This document shows positions 1-6,229 of a stretch of 8,096 nt of DNA, one piece after another; position 1 is the first letter of the stretch, and every line of letters begins with the position of its first letter. The stretch is taken from positions 1 through 8,096 of the forward strand of contig JAOZRC010000221.1 in NCBI GenBank assembly GCA_029940345.1. The letters are read 5' to 3'. A model generated the notes under the pieces. It made no database searches and had not been told where the DNA came from. It saw only the letters and a program-made list of their open reading frames with translations. A program made the position numbers and the translations under genes. The stretch is from Desulfobacterales bacterium (GTDB taxonomy: Bacteria > Desulfobacterota > Desulfobacteria > Desulfobacterales > JAUCGF01).

Positions 1-143
1 CGCAGCAGGTGATCTTTGTGTCCGATTCCTGCCATTCCGCCAGCGTTACGCGCGGCGATGTCGCGATGCGGGGCGGACCGCCGGATGAAAATGCACATCC
101 CCTTGGCATCCGAAAATCAAAACCGGTGAAATTCAAAAATTGA
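1..143 (+). CDS. Caspase-family (peptidase C14) protein, 3' end only
   Basis: The last 46 codons of a gene that starts before the window, read in the frame beginning at base 3 and ending at TGA 141-143. The peptide opens QQVIFVSDSCHSASVTRG. A hydrophobic strand followed by D-S-C-H-S is the catalytic-cysteine signature of bacterial caspase-like/metacaspase peptidases; the likely nucleophile is Cys at codon 30-32, followed by His 33-35. The partner catalytic His that normally lies on an earlier strand would be outside the window. Such enzymes cleave after basic or acidic residues and often act in regulated self-killing or signalling, but nothing here fixes the substrate. Oddity: only about 36 residues follow the cysteine, much less than the p10-like half expected of a complete caspase fold, and the tail is basic and Gly/Pro rich. 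The gene may be truncated or frameshifted. The family call rests on one motif. Confidence 0.62.
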   Translation, partial: QQVIFVSDSCHSASVTRGDVAMRGGPPDENAHPLGIRKSKPVKFKN

Positions 144-144
144 T

Positions 145-273
145 ATGAACAAATTAAACCCGCTGGAACGTTTATTGGTGAAGGCGGCGCATGGCAAGCG
201 GGGCGGGCCGGGGAATCTGATCAGCATGGATCAATGGGGTGCCTGGCAGCACTCTTTTGTTATTAAAAAATAG
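145..273 (+). CDS. Small hypothetical ORF directly behind the caspase gene (42 aa)
   Basis: ATG 145 follows the caspase stop codon by one base and runs 42 codons to TAG 271-273. The peptide begins MNKLNPLERLLVKAAHGKRG and ends WGAWQHSFVIKK; it is basic, with no signal peptide, membrane segment or motif I recognise. No good Shine-Dalgarno lies upstream, so translation would depend on coupling to the preceding gene. It could be a genuine small downstream gene, or leftover coding sequence of a longer caspase protein knocked out of frame. Low confidence that it is expressed. Confidence 0.28.
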   Translation: MNKLNPLERLLVKAAHGKRGGPGNLISMDQWGAWQHSFVIKK

Positions 274-568
274 GTGGATGGAATAAGGTGAATTCCGAAA
301 ATAAATATACCATTCCATGTCATGCTATCCTACACTTTTTTGTGATGGAAACCGGATATCAGTTTTCAGGTTTCAGGGTGCGCCAGCCTGATTCCTGACA
401 TCTGAATGCAAAAAAGTACAAACTGGCACATGAAGGATGTCCTTATTCCTTAGCATTGCAAAAGGCTTTATTAGGTTGAAAGTCAGCCTTTATTATGTTA
501 TAGTGAATTGTAAATATATGCCACTGCTGAAAATCAAATAATATAAATGCTTGACGTAGTTATTTAAT
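274..568. other. Intergenic leader region upstream of spoVR
   Basis: About 300 bases without a supported gene. A 36-codon GTG ORF from 288 has no independent support. The stretch is AT-rich towards its 3' end. It holds an imperfect 12-bp direct repeat (CTTTATTAGGTT 466-477, CTTTATTATGTT 488-499, one mismatch, 22-bp period), an AAAGGCT/AGCCTTT inverted pair (461-467, 485-491), and the candidate promoter given separately. Confidence 0.5.
476..504 (+). promoter_or_regulatory. Candidate sigma70-type promoter for spoVR
   Basis: TTGAAA at 476-481 and TATAGT at 499-504 are separated by exactly 17 bp, a good housekeeping-sigma arrangement pointing at spoVR. Predicted transcription would start near 511, giving a leader of roughly 220 nt that includes the whole 577-711 insertion. 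The two boxes overlap the imperfect direct repeat at 466-499, which could be an operator. No other equally good promoter was seen between here and the spoVR start. Prediction by eye only. Confidence 0.42.
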
Positions 569-576
569 GAAAAAAT

Positions 577-711
577 TTGACCTGTGCAATTAAAATGAAA
601 TATTCTTCATAAGCTCCGTAGAGCTGCATATTTGTAGCGTAATTGCGCATATTCCGTTATGTTGCTGCAAATATGCCGACCCGATGGGACTCTGAATGAA
701 TTGCACAGGTC
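577..711. mobile_element. MITE-like insertion (about 135 bp) upstream of spoVR
   Basis: Perfect 13-bp inverted repeats, GACCTGTGCAATT at 579-591 and AATTGCACAGGTC at 699-711, bound a non-coding segment. An 8-bp direct repeat GAAAAAAT occurs at 569-576 and 712-719, so an element of 577-711 (with two extra T bases on the left) would be flanked by an 8-bp target duplication. The duplicated word is A-rich, so chance is not excluded. No transposase is encoded. Inside are two inverted hairpin-plus-CATATTTG units, listed separately. The right end lies about 10 bp before the spoVR Shine-Dalgarno, so the element forms most of the untranslated leader. Confidence 0.62.
612..688. repeat. Inverted pair of short hairpin + CATATTTG(T/C)AGC repeat units
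   Basis: A 5-bp hairpin AGCTC-CGTA-GAGCT (612-625) is followed by GCATATTTGTAGC (626-638). Opposite it, on the minus strand, a CCC/GGG mini-hairpin (680-688) is followed by GCATATTTGCAGC (664-676). The two 13-mers are complementary apart from one G-U-compatible mismatch, so the core can fold into a long stem. I recall similar 'CTCCGTAGGAGC...CATATTTGTAG' and 'GTCCC...GGGAC...CATAT' units scattered through many bacterial genomes, but cannot verify the match here. Confidence 0.55.
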
Positions 712-734
712 GAAAAAATCAGGGATAAGCTCTT

Positions 735-2384
735 ATGGAACTGATCAATCAGCACACCAAAAAAATTATGGAAGGATGCAAAGCCAGAGCCCGCGACGCC
801 GGGTTGCGCTTTGAGGACGAAACCCTGGAATATATTGTCACCAACCGGGATTTATTGGAGCTGTCGCCCAAGATTATGATTCCGACGCTCTATGACTATT
901 GGGTTCATGATGTGGAAGTTCTCAAAGAAAAAGGCAAGTATGAACTGTATCCTTCCAATCCGTATGAAACGGTTATCAACACGCGTCCCGCCATATCATT
1001 TTACAATGACAACAATCCGGACTGGCTGAATGTGATGATTTTTTATCATGTGATTGGCCATATTGATTTTTTTCAGAACAACCTGTTTTACAGACACACT
1101 TGGGAATACGATTTCACTGGCCAGGCGTTGGCCGATAAGCGTTTAATTGCCCAACTCCGCTCTGAAAAAGGTCGCTGGACAGATTATGTTATCGAATTCG
1201 CCCGGGGAATTGATAATTTAGTCAACTATCACGACGCCCTCTCCTGTTTTCATCGTCCCCCTGCATCGACCTTATCCCCCCAGCTGGATTACTACTTTGA
1301 TGTCTTCATACAATCCTTATATAAAGGGAAAGTACACAAATATATTAAGGAAATTGAACGCTATAACGCTTGCGTCAAGGAATACGGTGATTTGGCGGAG
1401 GAGACCTTTTTTAAGAAAACAGATGCCAAGTATCCGGAATTCAGATCCGTTTATAAAAAAAGCTTGGAGAAAAAATCCCCAAAGACAAGCGATTTACTCC
1501 AATTTTTACTTGAAAATTCCGAATTCTTAAACAAAGAAAAAAATGAGTGGATGAAATCGGTGCTTCAAGTGGTGCGCAGCACATCCCTTTTTTTCCAACC
1601 GCAGATTCGCACTAAAATAATGAATGAAGGCTGGGCCAGTTACTGGCATGAAACATTATTCCTTCAGGATGATCGCATCAAAGGGCATGAAGTTGAATTC
1701 GCCCGTGTGAACGCCGGTGTGACATCCATGCCTCGCGTGGGCTTAAACCCTTATGCGTTGGGAATGCGTATGTTCTATTATATTGAAGAGATGGCTGATA
1801 AAGGCTGTTACAGTTTTCAATTCAGGCAAATTCAAGATGCTGAAAAACGTAAAAATTATGACGCTGACACCGGCCAGGGGCAAGAATTTATTTTTAAAGT
1901 GCGCGAAGATTACTGTGATTACCTGTTCATCAACCGCTTTTTGGAACAGGAGTTCATCACCGAACACAATTTGTTCGTGGCAGGCAAGCGGCTAAATAAA
2001 GCGAAAATGGTATGGGAATATTATGTGAAAAGCCGTAAGTTGGAAGATTATCGCAAAATGGTTTCAGATTCACTCTATCACCCGCCATTCATTGAAACAG
2101 ATGCGGATAAATCTGAAAATGGTGCTTTGTATTTGAAACATCGTTTTGAAGACAAACCATTAGTAAATGAATTCATTCAAAATACGCTGATGGGCATCGA
2201 ATATCTCTGGGGCGCTGAAGTTAACCTGGAAACAAGCGAGGTTGTCCCTGAATCCGCCTCAAGCAAACAAGGCCTTATGGCGATGCCCGCTTCGGCGACG
2301 GATGAACCGGTTGAAAGGGTGGTGAAATGGCAGCGGGTGTTATATACGATGAAAAATCGCAAACTATCGAAGAAACGGATTTGA
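735..2384 (+). CDS. spoVR: SpoVR family protein (YcgB homologue)
   Basis: A 549-residue cytoplasmic protein of the SpoVR/YcgB family, named from a Bacillus spore-cortex gene but widespread in non-sporulating bacteria, where it accompanies the PrkA and YeaH stress proteins; its biochemical activity is unknown. Recognisable blocks are an N-terminal helical part with ELYPSNPYETVINTRPAISF (about 70-89), the block FYHVIGHIDFFQNN (103-116) with paired His105 and His109, and NEGWASYWHETLF (297-309) with another invariant-looking His; the His/Glu content hints at a metal site, which is inference. The tail after about residue 495 is acidic, Ser/Ala rich and low complexity, then closes with a basic RVLYTMKNRKLSKK motif; E. 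coli YcgB is about 510 residues, so this copy is slightly longer. ATG 735 is preceded by AGGGA at 721-725 (9-nt spacing). No signal peptide. prkA follows after a gap filled by a MITE. Confidence 0.95.
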   Translation: MELINQHTKKIMEGCKARARDAGLRFEDETLEYIVTNRDLLELSPKIMIPTLYDYWVHDVEVLKEKGKYELYPSNPYETVINTRPAISFYNDNNPDWLNVMIFYHVIGHIDFFQNNLFYRHTWEYDFTGQALADKRLIAQLRSEKGRWTDYVIEFARGIDNLVNYHDALSCFHRPPASTLSPQLDYYFDVFIQSLYKGKVHKYIKEIERYNACVKEYGDLAEETFFKKTDAKYPEFRSVYKKSLEKKSPKTSDLLQFLLENSEFLNKEKNEWMKSVLQVVRSTSLFFQPQIRTKIMNEGWASYWHETLFLQDDRIKGHEVEFARVNAGVTSMPRVGLNPYALGMRMFYYIEEMADKGCYSFQFRQIQDAEKRKNYDADTGQGQEFIFKVREDYCDYLFINRFLEQEFITEHNLFVAGKRLNKAKMVWEYYVKSRKLEDYRKMVSDSLYHPPFIETDADKSENGALYLKHRFEDKPLVNEFIQNTLMGIEYLWGAEVNLETSEVVPESASSKQGLMAMPASATDEPVERVVKWQRVLYTMKNRKLSKKRI

Positions 2385-2465
2385 CGGAATTCAAGCATCT
2401 GATATGATTTAAAATCAATTGTTTACAATTTTGTTTTTTGATTATTGTAATTTATTTGTTATTTG

Positions 2466-2611
2466 GTAATAGTTCACCGAAAATTTGTAGGGAGCAGTCG
2501 AATCTGGCAGTCTGCCTTTGCTGTGCTGCTCGCTTCGCTCGCGGTAGGGCGAAAAAAGATTTTCGCACTCCTACGAATACTGTCCTTTGCGACTTTGCGG
2601 TGAACTATTAC
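2466..2611. mobile_element. IS66-like MITE (146 bp) between spoVR and prkA
   Basis: Perfect 14-bp terminal inverted repeats, GTAATAGTTCACCG at 2466-2479 and its complement at 2598-2611, enclose a 118-bp non-coding centre. The element is flanked with no gap by a perfect 8-bp direct repeat GTTATTTG at 2458-2465 and 2612-2619. Ends starting GTAA plus an 8-bp target duplication are characteristic of the IS66 family, so this is best read as a non-autonomous derivative mobilised by an IS66-type transposase elsewhere. The centre has further partial dyads (for example GTAGGGAG near 2488 against CTCCTAC near 2568). The right boundary is about 12 bp before the prkA Shine-Dalgarno. The intact duplication suggests a fairly recent insertion. 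Confidence 0.85.
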
Positions 2612-2630
2612 GTTATTTGTAATTTTCTTT

Positions 2631-2638
2631 AGAGGTGG
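2631..2638 (+). promoter_or_regulatory. Ribosome binding site fixing the prkA start
   Basis: AGAGGTGG at 2631-2638 sits 5 nt (from its AGAGG core) before ATG 2641. The in-frame GTG at 2635-2637 is part of this Shine-Dalgarno and would have none of its own, so ATG 2641 is preferred over the longer reading that adds two residues. Confidence 0.75.
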
Positions 2639-2640
2639 TT

Positions 2641-4932
2641 ATGGAAAATATCAACAAAGCGATGCAACTGCTGAATCGTAGTATGGACGAACCGGGTCTG
2701 CAAACACCGATTCCGTTTGAGCAATTTATCGGGAAAGTGGCTTCTAACCCGTCTGTGGTGATGCGCAATGTTTTCCAGATTTTTCACGATATGGTGCTAA
2801 ATTATGTGGAAAAGGGTGAAGATGAGTATCAGGATGATCCTGAATCAGTTGATTTTGTCGATTATGATTGTACCCGTCTTTTTGTTGAAGATTCGGACCA
2901 TCCTTTTTTTGCCGACCGTCTTTTTGCGAACCGCCTGATCAAACAGGTGGAATCTTTTACACGCGGAACCCAGCAAAATAAAATTTATATTTTTGAAGGC
3001 CCCCCGGGGTGCGGTAAAAGCACCTTTTTGAATAACCTGCTGATGAAATTCGAAGCGTATGCCAACACCGGCGAGGGGTTGCGGCATGAAGCGGTTTGGC
3101 GTTTGGATCGCAAAGCGTTAGGGGATATACCGGTGCATGAAGCCACCACGCCCTTGGTGGCAAAATTGTGCCAGGCGTTGGAAGTTCCGGAAAAAGCACA
3201 AATGAACTATTTTAAAGCGCAGGACACCATTCGGGCAACGGATACGTACATCGAGATTCCTTGCCCCAGCCATGACAACCCGATTCTGCTGATTCCCAAA
3301 AATCACCGCCGTTCTTTTTTTGACGAATTGTTTGCCAATGATGAATTCAAATGGAAACTGTTTACCGAAAAAAAGTACGAATGGGTTTTTAAGGACAATC
3401 CTTGCACGATATGCAGTTCCCTGTACCAAGCGCTTTTACACACCTTAAAAAGCCCTTTGGAAGTGTTTAAAATGCTCTATGCCCAGCCTTTTCGTTTCAA
3501 TCGACGTCTCGGTGAAGGTATCAGTGTTTTTAATCCCGGCGACAAACCGATACGGCAGGTTATTCTGACCAACGCCATGCTTCAGAACCGGATTAACAGC
3601 CTGCTCAAAGACAGCAATCAGGTGAAATACATTTTTTCCAGGTATGCGAAAACTAACAATGGCGTTTACGCCCTGATGGATATAAAATCGCATAACATTG
3701 AGAGATTGATCGAACTGCATAACATTGTGAGCGAAGGCTTGCACAAAGTGGAAGATGTCGAAGAGAATGTGAATTCGCTGCTTATGGCGCTGATGAATCC
3801 GGAAGATAAGAAGAGTATTAAGGATTTTCAGTCTTTCTCGGATCGGATTGAGTATATCAATATTCCTTATGTGCTGGATATTAATACGGAGGTGAAGATT
3901 TATCGTGATATTTTCGGTAAACATATTGATGAAAGCTTTCTTCCCAGAGTGTTGCATAATTTTGCCAGGACGATTATTTCCACCCGTTTGAACACGAAAT
4001 CGAAAGCGATCTTAGCATGGATCGGCGATCCGTCGAAATATAAACTTTACTGTGATAAAAACCTGTTACTATTGAAAATGGAACTTTACACCGGTTATAT
4101 TCCGCCTTGGCTGACCGAAGAGGATTATAAAGATTTCACTGCCAAAGTGCGACGCAAAATTCTGGCTGAAGCGGAATCAGAAGGCGATAAAGGCTTTTCA
4201 GGACGGGACGCCATTAAGATATTTAATGCGTTCTATTCCCCGTTCGCGCAAGAAAGTAAGCTTGTCAATATGGCCAATTTGCGTGATTTTTTTACGAAAT
4301 ACGCGAAGGATTTAAGCGCTGATGTTCCGGAGGGTTTTCTTGATTCGCTACTAAAGATGTATAATTACACCATTTTACAGGAAGTCAAGGAATCGCTCTA
4401 CTACTATAATGAAGAACGTATTTCCCGGGATATTCAAAATTACCTGTTTGCGATCAATTTTGAAAGCGGAGCTGTGCAGACCTGCAATTACACCGGCGAA
4501 AAAATCGAAATCACAGATGCGTTTTTTGAAAGCATTGAGAATCGCTTGCTTGGTGCCAAAGCCAGTAGTGCCAAACGCCAGGAATTTCGTGGAGAGGCGC
4601 AGAAAGAGTACACATCACGAACGCTTACCCAGGAAATCATGCTGGAGGGCAAGCCCATTACGGAAACCAATCTTTATGAACTGTTACACGAGCAATATAT
4701 CCGTAATTTAAAAGAAAAGGCGCTGGACCCCTTTTTAGAAAATGAAAATTTTCGACGCGCAATTAAAGACTACGACACCGACGCGTTTAAAGCGTATGAT
4801 AAACGCATCCGCAATGATGTCACGTTTTTAATTGATAATTTGTGCGAAAAATTTCGCTACACCAATCAAGGTGCCCGTGAAGTGTGTATGTATGTGGTTG
4901 ACAGTAATCTGGCTAAAGAGTTTGCCGGTTAA
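2641..4932 (+). CDS. prkA: PrkA-type AAA+ serine protein kinase homologue, long form
   Basis: A 763-residue cytoplasmic homologue of PrkA/YeaG, clearly longer than the roughly 640 residues usual in E. coli or Bacillus. Positions below count from GTG 2635; subtract two for the ATG start. The N-terminal PFEQFIGKVASNPSVVMRN (27-45) matches the PrkA opening; Walker A is GPPGCGKST (122-130); YALMDIK (345-351) is a candidate Walker B; DRIEYINIPYVL (403-414) and EVKIYRDIF (419-427) match conserved PrkA blocks; the C-terminal RIRNDVTFLIDNLCEKFRYT (724-743) is the PrkA C-terminal domain. Between Walker A and B lies an insert with CPSH (210-213) and CTIC (257-260), a possible zinc knuckle. Family members have been described as starvation or sporulation kinases, and an ATP-dependent protease activity has also been proposed. 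It follows spoVR in the same direction across a MITE. No yeaH gene is present beside it. Confidence 0.93.
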   Translation: MENINKAMQLLNRSMDEPGLQTPIPFEQFIGKVASNPSVVMRNVFQIFHDMVLNYVEKGEDEYQDDPESVDFVDYDCTRLFVEDSDHPFFADRLFANRLIKQVESFTRGTQQNKIYIFEGPPGCGKSTFLNNLLMKFEAYANTGEGLRHEAVWRLDRKALGDIPVHEATTPLVAKLCQALEVPEKAQMNYFKAQDTIRATDTYIEIPCPSHDNPILLIPKNHRRSFFDELFANDEFKWKLFTEKKYEWVFKDNPCTICSSLYQALLHTLKSPLEVFKMLYAQPFRFNRRLGEGISVFNPGDKPIRQVILTNAMLQNRINSLLKDSNQVKYIFSRYAKTNNGVYALMDIKSHNIERLIELHNIVSEGLHKVEDVEENVNSLLMALMNPEDKKSIKDFQSFSDRIEYINIPYVLDINTEVKIYRDIFGKHIDESFLPRVLHNFARTIISTRLNTKSKAILAWIGDPSKYKLYCDKNLLLLKMELYTGYIPPWLTEEDYKDFTAKVRRKILAEAESEGDKGFSGRDAIKIFNAFYSPFAQESKLVNMANLRDFFTKYAKDLSADVPEGFLDSLLKMYNYTILQEVKESLYYYNEERISRDIQNYLFAINFESGAVQTCNYTGEKIEITDAFFESIENRLLGAKASSAKRQEFRGEAQKEYTSRTLTQEIMLEGKPITETNLYELLHEQYIRNLKEKALDPFLENENFRRAIKDYDTDAFKAYDKRIRNDVTFLIDNLCEKFRYTNQGAREVCMYVVDSNLAKEFAG

Positions 4933-4998
4933 ATCAAAGCGGAGGCCAATAGCGTTGAGCAGTAAATAGTATGATTGGCATGATTTAATATCAAGCTG

Positions 4999-5121
4999 TT
5001 ATGTCCATCCGATAACACATACAATAACTTTTACCTTTGCAATACTATCTTTTGCCAATCTTTTTTCAACTTCCACAGGTGTAAAAAGGACAATGATTAC
5101 AGAGTCAACATCGTTCTGTTT
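4999..5121 (-). pseudogene. Possible gene remnant in frame behind the FAD-subunit stop
   Basis: Directly after the FAD-subunit TGA (5124-5122) the same frame stays open for 40 codons to TAA 5001-4999. It reads KQNDVDSVIIVLFTPVEVEK, then RLAKDSIAKVKVIVCVIGWT. The pattern VDSVIIVLFTP, a helix, then a second hydrophobic strand ending in G looks like an alpha/beta (Rossmann-type) segment and loosely recalls the 'VD-hydrophobic-TP ... cIGG' stretch of NDP-forming acyl-CoA synthetases. There is no start codon or ribosome binding site, so it would be a decayed or deleted downstream gene. Chance coding appearance in AT-rich DNA is a real alternative. Confidence 0.3.
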
Positions 5122-6006
5122 TCAGGGCTGTTCGGTTTTAATCTGTTCAAGACATCTTTTGGCCATCCGTTTCACCAGCACGCGCACCATTTCCCGCCGG
5201 TACCAGGCCTCCCCACGGATACTGTCCCGAACGCGGGACTCCTCGGAGGCAATTTGGCCGGCTTCTTCCAAAACCGTATCGTCCAATGATTTGCCTTTCA
5301 GAAAGCGTTCAGCGGAAAGCGCACGAATCGGGGTGGGCGCGGCCACGCCTAAGCTGATACGCGCACGGGTGCAAGTCGTTTTGTCGTCATCCAGACTGAT
5401 TATGACACCGACGCCGAGAATAGGGAGTTCCATGGCCTCCCGCCGGGTTAATTTTATATAAGCGCTGCCGGTATGCGGCAAGAGCGGTGGCACAATAAAA
5501 CGGGTCAGAATTTCGCCTTCATCAAGTATATTTTGTCCCGGCCCAAGAAAAAAATGTTGAAGCTCCTCTTGGCGTTCCCCTTTAGGACCGATAATGTGAA
5601 TTTTGGCATCCAGTGCAATCAGGGGAATTGTGCCATCCGCTGAAGGTACGGCATTGACGATATTGCCGCCAATGGTCGCCACATTACGGATTTGGACAGA
5701 CCCGATGCAGGAAACCGCGTCATAAATAATCGGGTAATGGCGGCGAATCATATCTGATGTTTCCAGCATACGATGGGTTACCAACGCGCCGATATGCAAT
5801 TCGCCAGTCTCCCGGTCATACACTAGCCGGTCAAGCTCCGGAATATGTTTTAACGAAACCAGGTAATCCGGCGCTGCTTTCCCCTCTTTGATCTTGACAA
5901 TCATATCGGTGCCGCCGGCGATATAACGCGCCCTAGTGCGGTGGGATTCCAATAAGGAGATTGCTTCATCAACAGATTGGGGGGTGAGATATTGAAAATG
6001 GTGCAT
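5122..6006 (-). CDS. FAD-binding subunit of a xanthine/CO dehydrogenase family enzyme
   Basis: A 294-residue protein of the CoxM/CutM/XdhB type, the medium subunit that passes electrons from the iron-sulfur subunit to FAD in molybdenum hydroxylases. The FAD_binding_5 domain covers about residues 1-170: ARYIAGGTDMIVKIKEG (26-42) is the first flavin loop, and IRNVATIGGNIVNAVPSADG (106-125) contains the second, TIGGN (111-115). The C-terminal CO_deh_flav_C domain follows, with GVAAPTPIRALSAERFLKGK (220-239). There is no Cys-rich insert of the kind carrying the extra 4Fe-4S cluster in 4-hydroxybenzoyl-CoA reductase beta subunits. Length and ends look complete. ATG 6006 has GAAAGG at 6020-6015, 8 nt upstream. 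The 2Fe-2S and molybdopterin subunits usually encoded beside it are absent; a thiolase lies upstream on the same strand and a possible remnant downstream. Substrate cannot be assigned. Confidence 0.92.
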   Translation of the reverse strand: MHHFQYLTPQSVDEAISLLESHRTRARYIAGGTDMIVKIKEGKAAPDYLVSLKHIPELDRLVYDRETGELHIGALVTHRMLETSDMIRRHYPIIYDAVSCIGSVQIRNVATIGGNIVNAVPSADGTIPLIALDAKIHIIGPKGERQEELQHFFLGPGQNILDEGEILTRFIVPPLLPHTGSAYIKLTRREAMELPILGVGVIISLDDDKTTCTRARISLGVAAPTPIRALSAERFLKGKSLDDTVLEEAGQIASEESRVRDSIRGEAWYRREMVRVLVKRMAKRCLEQIKTEQP

Positions 6007-6071
6007 GTCATGAACCTTTCATACGCGGAATTAAGTAATAAAGGATTTCCCGAAAAATAAACTACCCAAAA

Positions 6072-6162
6072 TGTAGGGTGCGTTAGCGGAGCGTAACGCA
6101 CCATGTTAATATTAAAAAATCAGATTTTGGTGCGTTACGGCTGACGCCTAACGCACCCTACA
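6072..6162. repeat. Double-hairpin palindromic repeat, TGTAGGGTGCGTTA family
   Basis: A 91-bp element starts TGTAGGGTGCGTTAGCGG (6072) and ends with the mirrored CCTAACGCACCCTACA (6147-6162). Each arm is itself a hairpin: GTGCGTTA/TAACGCAC in the left arm (6079-6101) and GGTGCGTTA/TAACGCACC in the right arm (6129-6157). The arms can also pair with each other, so a cruciform or clover fold is possible. An AT-rich spacer (about 6104-6127) separates them. No target duplication is visible. Sequences with TGTAGGGTG ends recur in many bacterial genomes, and a relative lies at 8007-8067. It occupies the gap between the thiolase and FAD-subunit genes. Confidence 0.8.
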
Positions 6163-6178
6163 ATTTTTCCCGTTTGGC

Positions 6179-6211
6179 CGTGAAGCGTAAAACGTGAATT
6201 TACGCCTCACG
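6179..6211 (-). terminator. Terminator-like hairpin behind the thiolase gene
   Basis: A 13-bp stem (6179-6191 against 6199-6211, one G-T mismatch) with a 7-nt loop begins about 19 bp past the thiolase stop codon. No clean T-tract follows on the minus strand, so intrinsic termination is uncertain; it could instead be an mRNA-stabilising or processing hairpin, or part of the neighbouring repeat. Confidence 0.4.
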
Positions 6212-6229
6212 TTTCAAAATTCAGCCATG

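Noticed and set aside
2327..2407. Short +2-frame ORF (MAAGVIYDEKSQTIEETDLT...) across the spoVR 3' end, considered as a frameshifted SpoVR tail or overlapping gene
   Set aside because: The main frame ends in a basic RVLYTMKNRKLSKK motif that looks like a genuine SpoVR terminus; the alternative has no ribosome binding site and only 26 codons.
2438..2632. 64-codon plus-strand ORF between spoVR and prkA
   Set aside because: It runs across the MITE, its terminal repeats and one duplication copy, and has no start signal; it is an accident of the insertion.
1..4932. Caspase + spoVR + prkA considered as a single defence or programmed-death operon
   Set aside because: About 590 bp, a separate promoter and a MITE separate the caspase gene from spoVR, and spoVR/prkA form a known stress module without caspases.
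4929..4988. Nested dyad (TTAAATCA/TGATTTAA and GCCAAT/ATTGGC) after prkA as a terminator
   Set aside because: The stem is interrupted, has a long loop and AT-rich outer arms, and lacks a following T-tract.
5093..5461. 122-codon plus-strand ORF
   Set aside because: Antisense to the well-supported FAD-subunit gene; Arg/Ser-rich shadow composition.
6072..6162. Repeated TAACGCACC/GGTGCGTTA words considered as a CRISPR fragment
   Set aside because: The repeats are inverted within one element and not regularly spaced direct repeats.
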